A stretch of 54,735 nucleotides of DNA from Phocaeicola sp. GTDB taxonomy: Bacteria > Bacteroidota > Bacteroidia > Bacteroidales > Bacteroidaceae. Under the pieces are notes generated by a model, which saw only the letters and a list, made by a program, of their open reading frames with translations, did not search any database and had not been told where the DNA came from. Below, in pieces: positions 1 through 8,356 of the stretch. Location: the NCBI GenBank assembly GCA_020026225.1, contig JAHHQU010000006.1, forward strand, positions 1 to 54,735, read 5' to 3'. A program made the translations under genes and the position numbers. Each line of letters starts with the position of its first letter. The stretch's first letter is position 1.

Positions 1-23
1 ACAAGATTAATAACTGTTTTCAT
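1..23 (-). CDS. 5' end of a divergent gene, cut by the window edge
   Basis: An ATG on the minus strand at 23-21 opens a frame reading MKTVINL before the window ends. A TAnnTTTG-type -7 box lies at 58-65 on the same strand, giving a plausible short leader. Seven codons are too few to assign a family. The call rests only on the start codon plus the promoter, so it could be chance. Confidence 0.35.
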
Positions 24-57
24 GATAATATTATTTTTTTAGTTTATATTCGTAGTG

Positions 58-65
58 CAAAAATA
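58..65 (-). promoter_or_regulatory. -7 box (TATTTTTG) reading leftward
   Basis: On the minus strand the bases read TATTTTTG, a full match to the Bacteroidetes -7 consensus TAnnTTTG. No clear -33 TTG sits 19-21 bases upstream. It would drive the partial gene starting at 23. Confidence 0.4.
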
Positions 66-116
66 AAATAAATAACTTGAATCACGTAGAAAAACGTGAA
101 TATTTTACTTTCGTGT

Positions 117-1535
117 ATGTTAAATAATGATTTAACGCAGCAAATTAAGCGATTTTTTTCCTATAAACCAACAGAAGTTCAAGAAAATGCGGTGAAAAGT
201 TTTGTTGACTTTGTGTTTTCTGTTTCTGAGGATGAGTTGTTTCTTCTTAAAGGCTATGCGGGGACTGGTAAAACAACTTTAATAAGTGCATTTGTAAAGG
301 CTTTTGACCAATTGAAGATGAATTGTGTTTTGTTGGCTCCAACGGGCAGAGCGGCAAAGGTTTTCGCTCATAATGCAGGACATGCGGCTTATACGATTCA
401 TAAGCGGATTTATCGGCAGAAGGTTTTCTCTAATGAAACGGATAATTTTTCCTTGAATACCAACTTGCACAAGAACACGTTGTTTATTGTCGATGAAGCT
501 TCGATGATTGCGAATGAGGGACTCTCGGGGGCTTCGTTTGGAACGGGACGCTTGTTGGATGATTTGATTCATTATGTATATAATGGACAGCATTGCCGAT
601 TGATGCTGGTGGGAGATACAGCTCAGCTGCCTCCAGTGGGTGAGGAAGAAAGTCCCGCCTTATCGGCAGCGATGCTCCAAGGATATGGCTTGGATGTGCG
701 TGAATGCCAACTTACTGAGGTGGTACGTCAGGTTCATGATTCGGGGATTCTGTTTAATGCGACCAATTTGCGCAGGATGTTGTGGGAAGAAGAAATCTTT
801 GATTTCCCTGTAATTCATGTGGAATGCTTCCCAGATGTCAAAGTAGTTCCCGGCAACGAGCTGATTGAAGCCATTACTACTTGTTATGACAAGGCGGGCA
901 TGGATGAGACAATGATTATCTGCCGCTCGAATAAACGGGCGAACCTATATAATAAAGGTATACGAAATACCATCTTGTACCGTGAAGATGAGTTGAATTC
1001 GGGTGATTTGCTGATGGTATCGAAAAATAACTATTTCTGGGGTGCCGATTGTAATGAATTGGACTTTATAGCCAATGGCGATGTGGCTCAGGTACGAAGG
1101 GTAAGACGTACCCATGAACTCTATGGATTCCGATTCGCCGATGTGGTGCTGACTTTCCCTGATTATAACGATGTTGAATTGGAAGTGAAAGTCTTGTTGG
1201 ATACCCTTCATTCAGATGCGACCTCTTTATCAAAGGAGCAGAGTGACAGACTGTTTCAAGCTGTTTATGACGATTATGAAGACGTCGGGGCAAAACGAGA
1301 GCGAATGAAAAAAGTGAAGGAGGATGAATGGTACAATGCGTTGCAAGTTAAATTTGCGTATGCTGTGACTTGTCATAAGGCACAGGGTGGGCAATGGCAG
1401 CATGTGTTCCTCGATCAGGGATATATGACCGAGGATATGCTTTCACCGGATTACTTCAGGTGGCTTTATACGGCTTTTACACGTGCTACAGATACTTTGT
1501 ACTTGGTTAATTGGCCAAAGAACCAGACTTTATAA
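117..1535 (+). CDS. ATP-dependent RecD-like DNA helicase
   Basis: Superfamily 1 helicase of the RecD2/UvrD_C_2 type, 472 residues. Motifs run in order: Walker A GYAGTGKTT (residues 46-54), LAPTGRAAKV, Walker B DEASMI, GDTAQLPPVG, then the C-terminal VTCHKAQGGQW and YTAFTRAT. It probably unwinds DNA in repair or recombination; the partner and substrate are not visible. A GTG at 96 could add seven residues. I prefer ATG 117 because family members start near this point and a promoter-like TACTTTCG at 106-113 would otherwise be inside the gene. That spacing makes the message nearly leaderless. Its 3' end overlaps the convergent MATE gene by 29 bases. Confidence 0.93.
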   Translation: MLNNDLTQQIKRFFSYKPTEVQENAVKSFVDFVFSVSEDELFLLKGYAGTGKTTLISAFVKAFDQLKMNCVLLAPTGRAAKVFAHNAGHAAYTIHKRIYRQKVFSNETDNFSLNTNLHKNTLFIVDEASMIANEGLSGASFGTGRLLDDLIHYVYNGQHCRLMLVGDTAQLPPVGEEESPALSAAMLQGYGLDVRECQLTEVVRQVHDSGILFNATNLRRMLWEEEIFDFPVIHVECFPDVKVVPGNELIEAITTCYDKAGMDETMIICRSNKRANLYNKGIRNTILYREDELNSGDLLMVSKNNYFWGADCNELDFIANGDVAQVRRVRRTHELYGFRFADVVLTFPDYNDVELEVKVLLDTLHSDATSLSKEQSDRLFQAVYDDYEDVGAKRERMKKVKEDEWYNALQVKFAYAVTCHKAQGGQWQHVFLDQGYMTEDMLSPDYFRWLYTAFTRATDTLYLVNWPKNQTL

Positions 1536-2832
1536 GGTCTCTTCCAAGGTAGGCTTGCATGACTCCTCGTAAAAGGAGATAAAGGATGAAGGCCAGCCAA
1601 AGAGCATGGTTGCCCAAGAGATGGTGCAGACCGTAGTAAGTGGCAAAGAAGGTGCCTGCTGCTACCATCATGGAACGAAGCATAAGATGGGTGGCTGTCG
1701 CACCGATGCAGATGCCATCCAGTAGGAAGGCTCCGAATCCGGCAACCGGAATGGCTATTATCCAATAAAAATATTCACCTGAAGCTGTAATGACAGTGGC
1801 ATCGTTGGTGAGCAGACTTAGGAATCCTTTACCACCTATTAAATAAAGCAAGGTGAACGCAGTAGCTGATGCACTTCCCCAATAGAATAGGTAGCGGATG
1901 GTTTCATTCAAGCCTTTCTGGTTCTTTGCACCGATATTTTTCCCAGCTAACGCTTCTCCTGCATAGGCAAACCCATCCATGATGTAAGAAAACAACGTGA
2001 ACAACTGCATCAAGATGGTATTTACAGCCAGTACGACATCCCCGTATGCAGCCCCGGTAGAGGTGAAGAAGACGGTTACCGATACGACGCACAAAGTACG
2101 GAGGAAAATATCACGGTTCACACGGAAGAAATTGGCCAGTGCGGTACGCTCCCACAATCGTTTCGCTTCTACATGTCCTTTCAGCGGGTGATAATGTTTT
2201 ATGGTCAGCAGAATAGCCATGAAGACACCTGCATATTGTGCTATCAAGGTTCCTAAGGCTACTCCTTCCACTTTCATCGTCAGTCCGAAAACGAAGAAAA
2301 AGCTGGCTCCGATATTCACCAGGTTTTGTGTGATGGCAATATACATCGGGAAACGGGTATTCTGCATGCCGATGAACCATCCGGTAAAGCTGTATAAACA
2401 GAGGGTGGCAGGGGCTCCCCATATACAGATATGGAAGTATCGGGTGGCTAATTCCTGTATCTCTGGACTGGAGTCAATCAGTTGGAAGGCAATGTATTGG
2501 ATAGGGGATTGAAGGAGTATGAGCCCTATTGAAAGCAAGAAACTGATACTCAACGAGCGCAGCAGGAGACTGGTGATTTCTTGCATATCTTCACGACCAT
2601 AAGCTTGTGAAGTCAATCCTCCGGTTCCCATACGCAGGAATCCGAAAATCCAGTAAATCATATTGAACAGCATCCCGCCGACGGCAATGGCTCCGATGTA
2701 TGAAGCTGCACCTAAATGCCCTACAATCGTTACGTCTACTAGTCCCAGTAAGGGTACCGTAATGTTAGATATAATGGATGGAATCGCTATCTTTAGAATG
2801 TCTTTGCTGATGGGATGGTTGATGAAGTTCAT
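1507..2832 (-). CDS. MATE family efflux transporter (DinF-like)
   Basis: Integral inner-membrane exporter of 441 residues, the usual MATE length, with about twelve hydrophobic segments in two pseudo-symmetric halves. The N-terminus (ILKIAIPSIISNITVPLLG, then VDVTIVGHLG) is typical of the DinF branch. MATE proteins expel organic cations or drugs using a Na+ or H+ gradient; the substrate cannot be read here. It is the last gene of the yraN-mmcQ-birA-MATE run, 28 bases after birA. Its stop lies inside the 3' end of the helicase gene on the other strand, so the two transcripts have complementary ends. Confidence 0.92.
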   Translation of the reverse strand: MNFINHPISKDILKIAIPSIISNITVPLLGLVDVTIVGHLGAASYIGAIAVGGMLFNMIYWIFGFLRMGTGGLTSQAYGREDMQEITSLLLRSLSISFLLSIGLILLQSPIQYIAFQLIDSSPEIQELATRYFHICIWGAPATLCLYSFTGWFIGMQNTRFPMYIAITQNLVNIGASFFFVFGLTMKVEGVALGTLIAQYAGVFMAILLTIKHYHPLKGHVEAKRLWERTALANFFRVNRDIFLRTLCVVSVTVFFTSTGAAYGDVVLAVNTILMQLFTLFSYIMDGFAYAGEALAGKNIGAKNQKGLNETIRYLFYWGSASATAFTLLYLIGGKGFLSLLTNDATVITASGEYFYWIIAIPVAGFGAFLLDGICIGATATHLMLRSMMVAAGTFFATYYGLHHLLGNHALWLAFILYLLLRGVMQAYLGRDLIKSGSLAN

Positions 2833-2860
2833 AAAGTAAAATCGTATAATCTATTGTTTC

Positions 2861-3628
2861 TTAGAGTTCAAGAGAAGCACCTTGTGGACTAGGGAGGACG
2901 CATGCCACTTCCTTAAAGAGGTAAGGACGTAAGTGCCCTTCCGTATCTTCCAAAATCAATCGCCCGGTGGGCTGGATGTCCACGATGCGAGCATTGAACT
3001 GGCCGTCTTTGTCGCGGTAAGTATGGTATCCTTCGCGTCGGTAAAGTACGTCGAAATAGCGGGAGGTAATCAGCTCGTCTTTCCCTTGCTTCAACAGTTC
3101 ATAATACGAGGCGGTACGTTCCAAAATCTCATGCAATATGGTCTCTATACAGTACGTTTGTCCGGTAATCTGACTGAGAGATACAGGGTTAGGAGCATTG
3201 CTTAAGAATTTCTTTTGGTTCAAGTTTACACCGGTACCGACTATGGAACGATTGAGGTGCATGCCTAACAGGTCGTTTTCAATTAAAGTCCCACAGAGCT
3301 TCAAATCTTTCCAGTAAATGTCATTAGGCCATTTCACTCGAATTTTTTCGGTGTATTTCGACAAGGATTCCTGAAGAGCCAAGGCATTGACTTGTGAAAG
3401 CAGGAATTGTCGGTTGGCTTCCAGAAAGTGAGGAAAGAAGACGATACTTAATAACAAGTTCGCACCATCCTCCGATTCCCAACTATTGCCGCGTTGTCCG
3501 CGTCCGGCACTTTGGTAATTAGTGTACACGCAGGTAAGTTCTGGCAGTGAGTTCTGATTGCATAGAACTTCCAGCATAGAGTTGGTGGAAGTGGTAGCAT
3601 TGATATGGATAGGACTAGGATAATTCAT
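2861..3628 (-). CDS. birA: biotin--[acetyl-CoA-carboxylase] ligase
   Basis: Cytoplasmic biotin protein ligase that activates biotin with ATP and attaches it to carboxylase biotin carriers. The sequence shows the biotin/ATP loop AGRGQRGNSWES, KWPNDIYW, CGTLIEN and GTGVNLNQ. At 255 residues it has the catalytic and C-terminal domains only; the N-terminal helix-turn-helix of E. coli BirA is absent, so it should not act as a direct repressor. It overlaps the upstream mmcQ/yjbR-like gene by 14 bases, implying coupled translation. Confidence 0.94.
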   Translation of the reverse strand: MNYPSPIHINATTSTNSMLEVLCNQNSLPELTCVYTNYQSAGRGQRGNSWESEDGANLLLSIVFFPHFLEANRQFLLSQVNALALQESLSKYTEKIRVKWPNDIYWKDLKLCGTLIENDLLGMHLNRSIVGTGVNLNQKKFLSNAPNPVSLSQITGQTYCIETILHEILERTASYYELLKQGKDELITSRYFDVLYRREGYHTYRDKDGQFNARIVDIQPTGRLILEDTEGHLRPYLFKEVACVLPSPQGASLEL

Positions 3629-3971
3629 TGTATAGAGCTTTTTGTTTGCGAGTAAATTTTTTAATCACCTCCTCATAGGAGTGGTCGATAAGATTGAGAA
3701 TCAGAGAATCTGGAACATCCTCTTCAAATGAAACCTTATTCCAATGCTTTTTGTTGAAATGAGGTGCACCGATGATCCCATTGTATTTGTCGCGCAACTC
3801 AATGGCATAATCCGGTTCGCATTTTAGGCAAATGGAATCGGGAGTATTAAGACTGACCAGTGCAAACATACGGTCGACTACCTTAAACACTAAAGTCGTA
3901 TCATCGAAAGGGAAGGATTCGTTGCTTGCGACTTTCTTCAAGCAATATTCACGGACTTCTTCTATATTCAT
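3615..3971 (-). CDS. MmcQ/YjbR family protein
   Basis: A 118-residue cytoplasmic protein of the MmcQ/YjbR (CyaY-like fold) family. Visible family features are the N-terminal MNIEEVREYCLKK, the KVVDRMFALV strand, LKCEPDYAIELRD and the PHFNKKHWNKV segment. The family is described as DNA-binding-like, but its role is unsettled. It lies 12 bases after yraN and overlaps birA by 14 bases, so it belongs to that operon. Confidence 0.88.
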   Translation of the reverse strand: MNIEEVREYCLKKVASNESFPFDDTTLVFKVVDRMFALVSLNTPDSICLKCEPDYAIELRDKYNGIIGAPHFNKKHWNKVSFEEDVPDSLILNLIDHSYEEVIKKFTRKQKALYNELS

Positions 3972-3983
3972 GGCTATTTCTGT

Positions 3984-4349
3984 TTACCAGAGTGGCGGAA
4001 AGAATGCATCCTTCAGGTGTGTGATGTGGAAGGGAGGCGTACTTCCTGTTACGGAAATAATATCGAATCGGACAGGGAAATCTATCGCATATTTCTTCAG
4101 ATAAGCATCTGTCGCACGTACGATGTGTCTGATTTTTACGTTGTCGACAGCTTCTTCTGGAGTGCCAAACAGCTCATTCCGCCGGGTCTTGACCTCCACA
4201 ATGATGAGCGTCTCCTCCTTTTGGGCAATTACGTCCAGTTCCAGTTTCCTCCAATGCCAATTCCGATGAAGGATAGTGTATCCCTGTGTAATCAGGTAAT
4301 TGCAAGCAGCATCTTCACCTTCTTTTCCTAAATCGTTGTGCTCTGCCAT
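3984..4349 (-). CDS. YraN family (UPF0102) nuclease-like protein
   Basis: Small protein of 121 residues with the YraN signature: GKEGEDAACNYLITQGY, then LDVIAQKEETLIIVEVKTR. The D...EVK arrangement resembles the core of endonuclease-like folds (Holliday-junction resolvase or restriction type); activity is not established for the family. I place the start at ATG 4349. An upstream TTG at 4364 would lie inside the -7 box at 4362-4369. First gene of a four-gene operon ending with the MATE transporter. Confidence 0.9.
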   Translation of the reverse strand: MAEHNDLGKEGEDAACNYLITQGYTILHRNWHWRKLELDVIAQKEETLIIVEVKTRRNELFGTPEEAVDNVKIRHIVRATDAYLKKYAIDFPVRFDIISVTGSTPPFHITHLKDAFFPPLW

Positions 4350-4361
4350 TCTCTTTTTTTG

Positions 4362-4369
4362 CAAAAATA
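4362..4369 (-). promoter_or_regulatory. -7 box (TATTTTTG) for the yraN operon
   Basis: Full TAnnTTTG match on the minus strand, 12 bases before the yraN start codon. The mRNA leader would be about eight bases. It also decides the yraN start, since the longer frame would begin inside this box. Confidence 0.6.
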
Positions 4370-4444
4370 CAGATAAAAGCCTGAATACGTACAGAAGGAC
4401 ACAAAAAACATCCGCTAAATTCTTTTAAATCGACTTCTTTTCTA

Positions 4445-4452
4445 TACTTTTG
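4445..4452 (+). promoter_or_regulatory. -7 box (TACTTTTG) just before the 77-aa gene
   Basis: Full TAnnTTTG match ending eight bases before the ATG at 4461. Transcription would start only a few bases upstream of the start codon, giving a near-leaderless message. No clear -33 element is visible. Confidence 0.5.
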
Positions 4453-4460
4453 TATCAGTT

Positions 4461-4694
4461 ATGTTGAATCAAGGGAAAAAACGTAAGAAAGTGCCTCCAA
4501 CCACTCCTCCTCGCAAATCACGGATGGTGTGCTTGATGAGTGAAGAAGAACTGCGAATCGTTGATCGTTATTTGGAAAAATATCAAATAACGAACAAAGC
4601 TCGTTGGCTTCGTGAGACGATTTTGGCACATATTTATGAGAATATGGGGGAGGATTATCCTACTTTATTCAATGAACACGAAATGCGAAGGTAA
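4461..4694 (+). CDS. small ribbon-helix-helix-like protein
   Basis: Unrecognised 77-residue protein. Residues 1-20 are basic (KKRKK, PPRKSR). Then comes a short strand-like stretch (RMVCLMS) and two predicted helices (EEELRIVDRYLEKYQ; NKARWLRETILAHIYENMG). This order resembles ribbon-helix-helix DNA-binding proteins, but that is inference. It precedes tadA by 10 bases and probably shares its transcript. Later ATGs at 4524 and 4536 would remove the basic tail. No Shine-Dalgarno is seen at the chosen start. Confidence 0.7.
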   Translation: MLNQGKKRKKVPPTTPPRKSRMVCLMSEEELRIVDRYLEKYQITNKARWLRETILAHIYENMGEDYPTLFNEHEMRR

Positions 4695-4704
4695 TAAAAA
4701 GAGA

Positions 4705-5139
4705 ATGGCAGATGATAAGTTCTATATGAAACAGGCCCTTCTGGAAGCGGAAAAGGCTTCGGAAAGAGAAGAAGTTCCTGTAGGTGCGGTGATTGTATGC
4801 AATGACCGTATCATTGCACGTGCTCATAACTTGACAGAAACCTTGACCGATGTAACTGCACATGCTGAAATGCAAGCCATTACAGCTGCTGCTAATTACC
4901 TGGGAGCAAAATATCTGACCGATTGCACTCTTTATGTGACGGTGGAACCTTGTGTAATGTGTTCCGGAGCGATAGCATGGGCACAGTTGGGTAAATTGGT
5001 TATCGGTGCTCCGGATGAGAAAAGGGGCTATCAGCGGTTTGCCCCACAGGCCTTGCATCCCAAGACAGTGGTCGTCAATGGAGTGCTGACGGAAGAATGT
5101 GCCGCGTTGATGAAAGCTTTTTTCAAGAGCAAGCGTTGA
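4705..5139 (+). CDS. tadA: tRNA-specific adenosine deaminase (A34 to inosine)
   Basis: Zinc-dependent deaminase converting the wobble adenosine of tRNA-Arg to inosine, 144 residues. The zinc ligands and catalytic acid are visible as H53-A-E55 and P-C83-x-x-C86, followed by the family segment FAPQALHP. The reading frame is open further upstream, but the family start is MADDKFYMKQAL at 4705. That start falls 10 bases after the stop of the preceding small gene. Confidence 0.93.
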   Translation: MADDKFYMKQALLEAEKASEREEVPVGAVIVCNDRIIARAHNLTETLTDVTAHAEMQAITAAANYLGAKYLTDCTLYVTVEPCVMCSGAIAWAQLGKLVIGAPDEKRGYQRFAPQALHPKTVVVNGVLTEECAALMKAFFKSKR

Positions 5140-5201
5140 GGGAATGTTTCACTTGAATGCGGAATGGAAGCAATGATTTCCCGATAGGAAATATGAATGA
5201 T

Positions 5202-5255
5202 ATACGAAAGAGGCGTTACATGGAAGTTTTGATTCATGTAACGCCTCTTTCGTAT
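5202..5255. repeat. perfect 21-bp inverted repeat between convergent genes
   Basis: Arms at 5202-5222 and 5235-5255 are exact reverse complements (starting ATACGAAAGAGGCG), with a 12-base loop. It lies between the 3' ends of tadA and the DUF4834 gene, as a two-way terminator would. Neither strand shows a run of T after the stem, so it may act instead as an RNA-end stabiliser. Confidence 0.7.
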
Positions 5256-5262
5256 GTTGAAG

Positions 5263-5538
5263 TTAATCCTTAATTTCTTCAAATTCTACATATTCACCTT
5301 CATTCTCTCCGAATATTTTCTTTTTGTCAGATGGTGAATGAGATGAACCGGTGGTTTGTTGATTTCTTTCTGAATAGTCTTCTTTCCTTTGATAAGTATT
5401 CTGTTGTGAATCTTGAGAGTTATTGGTCATTCGTTTTCCAATACCTAGAAATGTGTTGACAATCCTCCATAGAATTACAAATCCAATGGCAAGAATAATC
5501 AATACAAAGAAGAAGATAAAACCTAAAATATGAAACAT
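5263..5538 (-). CDS. DUF4834 family small membrane protein
   Basis: A 91-residue protein with one N-terminal transmembrane helix (about residues 4-30, FFFVLIILAIGFVILW) and a polar, Ser/Gln/Asn-rich, probably disordered tail ending in the acidic GEYVEFEEIKD. The pattern matches the Bacteroidetes family DUF4834, whose function is unknown. It follows pssA by 55 bases on the same strand and may be co-transcribed with the phospholipid genes. Confidence 0.8.
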   Translation of the reverse strand: MFHILGFIFFFVLIILAIGFVILWRIVNTFLGIGKRMTNNSQDSQQNTYQRKEDYSERNQQTTGSSHSPSDKKKIFGENEGEYVEFEEIKD

Positions 5539-5593
5539 AGTTATTGTCGTTTTTTAGTGTAAAAGATACAATAACCGTGCCACGGATATTGTA

Positions 5594-6301
5594 TTAAGAT
5601 TTTTTACGTGTGAGTAATGATAATATGATATACCAAACAATGACAGCTGCCGGTCCGCTCAATTGGAAGATAATAAGCAATGGGATGCTTACGAGCAAGA
5701 ATATATAGCTGATCTTGTTATGTCCCCAAGAAAGATCTTTGAATTTGAGTGAGAACATAGGTATTTCTGCTACCAATAAAAGTGACATGATGATGACTAG
5801 TATTAGCAGGTATAATGCGTTGAACTGTTCTGTAATCAAGAACGAATGAGAACCAAGTACCAAGGATCCCCAAAATAACGCATTGGCAGGAGTCGGCATT
5901 CCAATGAATGAAGAAGTCTGACGTTCGTCTATATTGAACTTGGCCAGGCGCAAAGCCGAAAAGACGGAAATCAAGAATGCGGTATAAGGTAGAATACCTG
6001 CTATCGGTTCAAGAAAAGCAGGTGTATGAACTTCATGAAATAATGAAAAGACAATGGCAGAAGGTGCCAAGCCGAAAGTGATGTCGTCGGCCAATGAGTC
6101 CAACTCTTTACCGATGGCAGATGATACATGCAGCAGACGAGCGCTCATTCCATCAAAGAAGTCGAAGACAGCACCTAGGATGATGAAAAGCAAAGCCATC
6201 TCATAGTTACTTTGAAATCCCGTATAAACGGCAATGCAGCCGCAAAATAAATTACAGCTTGTAATTGTATTAGGTATACTGCGAGTGATAACGTTTGCCA
6301 T
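5594..6301 (-). CDS. pssA: CDP-diacylglycerol--serine O-phosphatidyltransferase
   Basis: Inner-membrane enzyme joining CDP-diacylglycerol and L-serine into phosphatidylserine. The CDP-alcohol phosphotransferase motif DGx2ARx8Gx3Dx3D is intact: D50-G51, A54-R55, G64, D68, D72. It has 235 residues and about seven to eight hydrophobic segments. It lies 14 bases after psd, so the two steps to phosphatidylethanolamine are encoded together, in the order psd then pssA. Confidence 0.95.
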   Translation of the reverse strand: MANVITRSIPNTITSCNLFCGCIAVYTGFQSNYEMALLFIILGAVFDFFDGMSARLLHVSSAIGKELDSLADDITFGLAPSAIVFSLFHEVHTPAFLEPIAGILPYTAFLISVFSALRLAKFNIDERQTSSFIGMPTPANALFWGSLVLGSHSFLITEQFNALYLLILVIIMSLLLVAEIPMFSLKFKDLSWGHNKISYIFLLVSIPLLIIFQLSGPAAVIVWYIILSLLTRKKS

Positions 6302-6315
6302 AATCCGTCTCCTTC

Positions 6316-7011
6316 TTATTTAAGTTTTGCAATAATTGTTTCGTTTCCTGTAGTCTTCTGACCCATTTTGACGCATACTTCAGAGCCTAAAGGCAAATAA
6401 ACGTCAACGCGTGAACCGAATTTGATGAATCCCATGTGCTCATCAATGAAACATTCTTCACCGGCTTCGGCATAAGTGACGATTCTTCTGGCTACGGCTC
6501 CGGCAATTTGACGAGCCATTACCGTTTGGCCGTCTGGCGTATCGATGACAACGGTAGAACGTTCGTTTTCTGTACTGGCTTTAGGTAACCAAGCTTTCAT
6601 GAAACGGCCGTTATGGTGAGCAACGTATTTAACGACTCCTTCTACTGGATACCAGTTGGCATGTACGTTTGTGATGCTCATGAAAATGGAAATCATCAGA
6701 CGACGATCGTGAAAATATTCATTCTCTTCCACTTCTTCAATGACTACGATTTTTCCATCGGCTGGAGCTACTACCGTTTTCTCTGTATCTCCTTTAAATC
6801 GACGAATCGGACATTGGAAGAAATTTACCATCAGTGCATATAAAATAACGCTGATGAATCCTACAATGTAAAAAGGAATTTTAGTCTCGAATCCATAATA
6901 TAGACCGACGTTCAAGGCCAATAAGATGAAGGAGGCTGTGATGAGTATATGTGTACCTTCGTGGTGAAGACGAATTTTCTTTAATTTCTTAATTTTATTC
7001 AATTTAGGCAT
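6316..7011 (-). CDS. psd: phosphatidylserine decarboxylase proenzyme
   Basis: Pyruvoyl-dependent decarboxylase converting phosphatidylserine to phosphatidylethanolamine at the inner membrane. At 231 residues it is the short (PSD-A/archaeal-type) form. Two N-terminal membrane helices (about 20-60) precede the catalytic domain. The self-cleavage site is GS in GFIKFGSRVDVYLP, with S200 becoming the pyruvoyl group and leaving a 32-residue alpha chain. First gene of psd-pssA-DUF4834, with its own promoter at 7035-7066. Confidence 0.95.
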   Translation of the reverse strand: MPKLNKIKKLKKIRLHHEGTHILITASFILLALNVGLYYGFETKIPFYIVGFISVILYALMVNFFQCPIRRFKGDTEKTVVAPADGKIVVIEEVEENEYFHDRRLMISIFMSITNVHANWYPVEGVVKYVAHHNGRFMKAWLPKASTENERSTVVIDTPDGQTVMARQIAGAVARRIVTYAEAGEECFIDEHMGFIKFGSRVDVYLPLGSEVCVKMGQKTTGNETIIAKLK

Positions 7012-7034
7012 ATTAATCTGTATAAATTACCTTG

Positions 7035-7066
7035 CAAAAATAAGTGTAATTTAACAACTCTGCAAG
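7035..7066 (-). promoter_or_regulatory. promoter of psd-pssA (-33 TTG / -7 TATTTTTG)
   Basis: On the minus strand the -7 box TATTTTTG occupies 7035-7042 and a TTG lies at 7064-7066, a 21-base spacer. The psd ATG follows 23 bases after the -7 box. Confidence 0.6.
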
Positions 7067-7226
7067 TAAAAAAAGGTAAAAAGCGTTTTTATTTATATCT
7101 TTAAGAGAGTATTTTCTTTTTTTTACTGTAATTTTGAAGAAAGACGGTTCAAAGGTTTTTTAGTCAGGAAGGGGGCAATGTGAATTTCTCTAGTTGTTTG
7201 AATTGGTTGTTAAAGGTGTTAGAATA

Positions 7227-7267
7227 AAAGGCTCTTTTTCATCTTGTTAAGTAAAAAAAGAGCCTTT
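7227..7267 (-). terminator. intrinsic terminator after pfkA
   Basis: Complementary 13-base arms at 7227-7239 and 7255-7267 (AAAGGCTCTTTTT) with a 15-base loop. Reading leftward, the stem ends in a T-rich stretch. It lies 30 bases past the pfkA stop. Confidence 0.8.
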
Positions 7268-7296
7268 ATGTATCTTTGCTTGAGAATATCAGTCTG

Positions 7297-8277
7297 TTAG
7301 ATTGACAGTTCGTTCAAAACATTTACGAGTTCCGGATCAATCGGCTTGTCGTTTTTGATGGCTTTGTTGAATGGTACGTATACGATTTTATCATCATCGA
7401 TACCAATCATGATGTTGCGCTGTCCTTCCATCAAGGCTTCAATACTGGCTACACCCATACGGCTGGCAATGATACGGTCGTGTGCTGTAGGACGTCCACC
7501 GCGCTGTAAGTGTCCAAGGATAGTGACGCGGACATCGTATTGAGGGTATTCATTCTTTACACGTTCTGCATAGTGCATAGCTCCACCGGTAATTTCACTT
7601 TCGGCTACCAATACGATAGAACTGCTCTTTGATTTGCGGAAACCGTTTTCAATGAATTGTTCCAACTGGTCCACTTCGGTGTTGAATTCTGGGATGATGG
7701 CTGCTTCTGCACCGGCTGCGATGGCTCCATTTAGAGCGAGGAAGCCGGCGTCGCGTCCCATAACTTCTACGAAGAACAGACGTTCATGTGAAGTTGCCGT
7801 ATCGCGGATTTTATCCACGGCGTCAAGAATCGTATTTAAGGCTGTATCGTAACCGATAGTAGTATCGGTTCCAAATAAGTCGTTGTCGATAGTTCCAGGA
7901 AGGCCGATACATGGAACATCGTATTCCTGTGCTAACAAACGTGCACCGCTTAAAGAACCATCACCGCCGATGACAATCAATGCGTCGATGCCTTCTTTTT
8001 TCATATTTTCATAAGCTTGTTGGCGTCCTTCAGGAGTCTTGAATTCTTGGCAGCGAGCTGTCTTCAGAATCGTACCTCCTAACTGGATGATGTTACTTAC
8101 GTTCTGAGTCTGGAATTCTTGAATTTCTCCAGTGACTAGACCTTTGTATCCTCTGTAGATACCTTTAACTTTGAGCCCGTTGTAGATGGCTGAACGTGTC
8201 ACGGCACGGATTGCTGCATTCATACCTGGAGCATCACCTCCTGAGGTAAGGATACCTATACATTTAATGGTTGCCAT
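7297..8277 (-). CDS. pfkA: ATP-dependent 6-phosphofructokinase
   Basis: Glycolytic enzyme phosphorylating fructose 6-phosphate, 326 residues. It shows TSGGDAPGMNA (residues 11-21), GGDGS and GTIDND. The glycine in GGDGS and the GTIDND form (rather than GGDDS and PKTIDND) mark an ATP-using, not pyrophosphate-using, enzyme. It stands alone between a promoter at 8309-8316 and a terminator at 7227-7267. Confidence 0.96.
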   Translation of the reverse strand: MATIKCIGILTSGGDAPGMNAAIRAVTRSAIYNGLKVKGIYRGYKGLVTGEIQEFQTQNVSNIIQLGGTILKTARCQEFKTPEGRQQAYENMKKEGIDALIVIGGDGSLSGARLLAQEYDVPCIGLPGTIDNDLFGTDTTIGYDTALNTILDAVDKIRDTATSHERLFFVEVMGRDAGFLALNGAIAAGAEAAIIPEFNTEVDQLEQFIENGFRKSKSSSIVLVAESEITGGAMHYAERVKNEYPQYDVRVTILGHLQRGGRPTAHDRIIASRMGVASIEALMEGQRNIMIGIDDDKIVYVPFNKAIKNDKPIDPELVNVLNELSI

Positions 8278-8308
8278 AATCGAATCTTATTAGTTTATTT
8301 ATAATTGT

Positions 8309-8316
8309 CAAATTTA
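8309..8316 (-). promoter_or_regulatory. -7 box (TAAATTTG) of pfkA
   Basis: A TAnnTTTG match on the minus strand, 31 bases before the pfkA ATG. No convincing -33 element is visible. Confidence 0.45.
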
Positions 8317-8356
8317 CTACTTTTGAAAGTAAAAAATAGAAAGTTACGGAATATAT

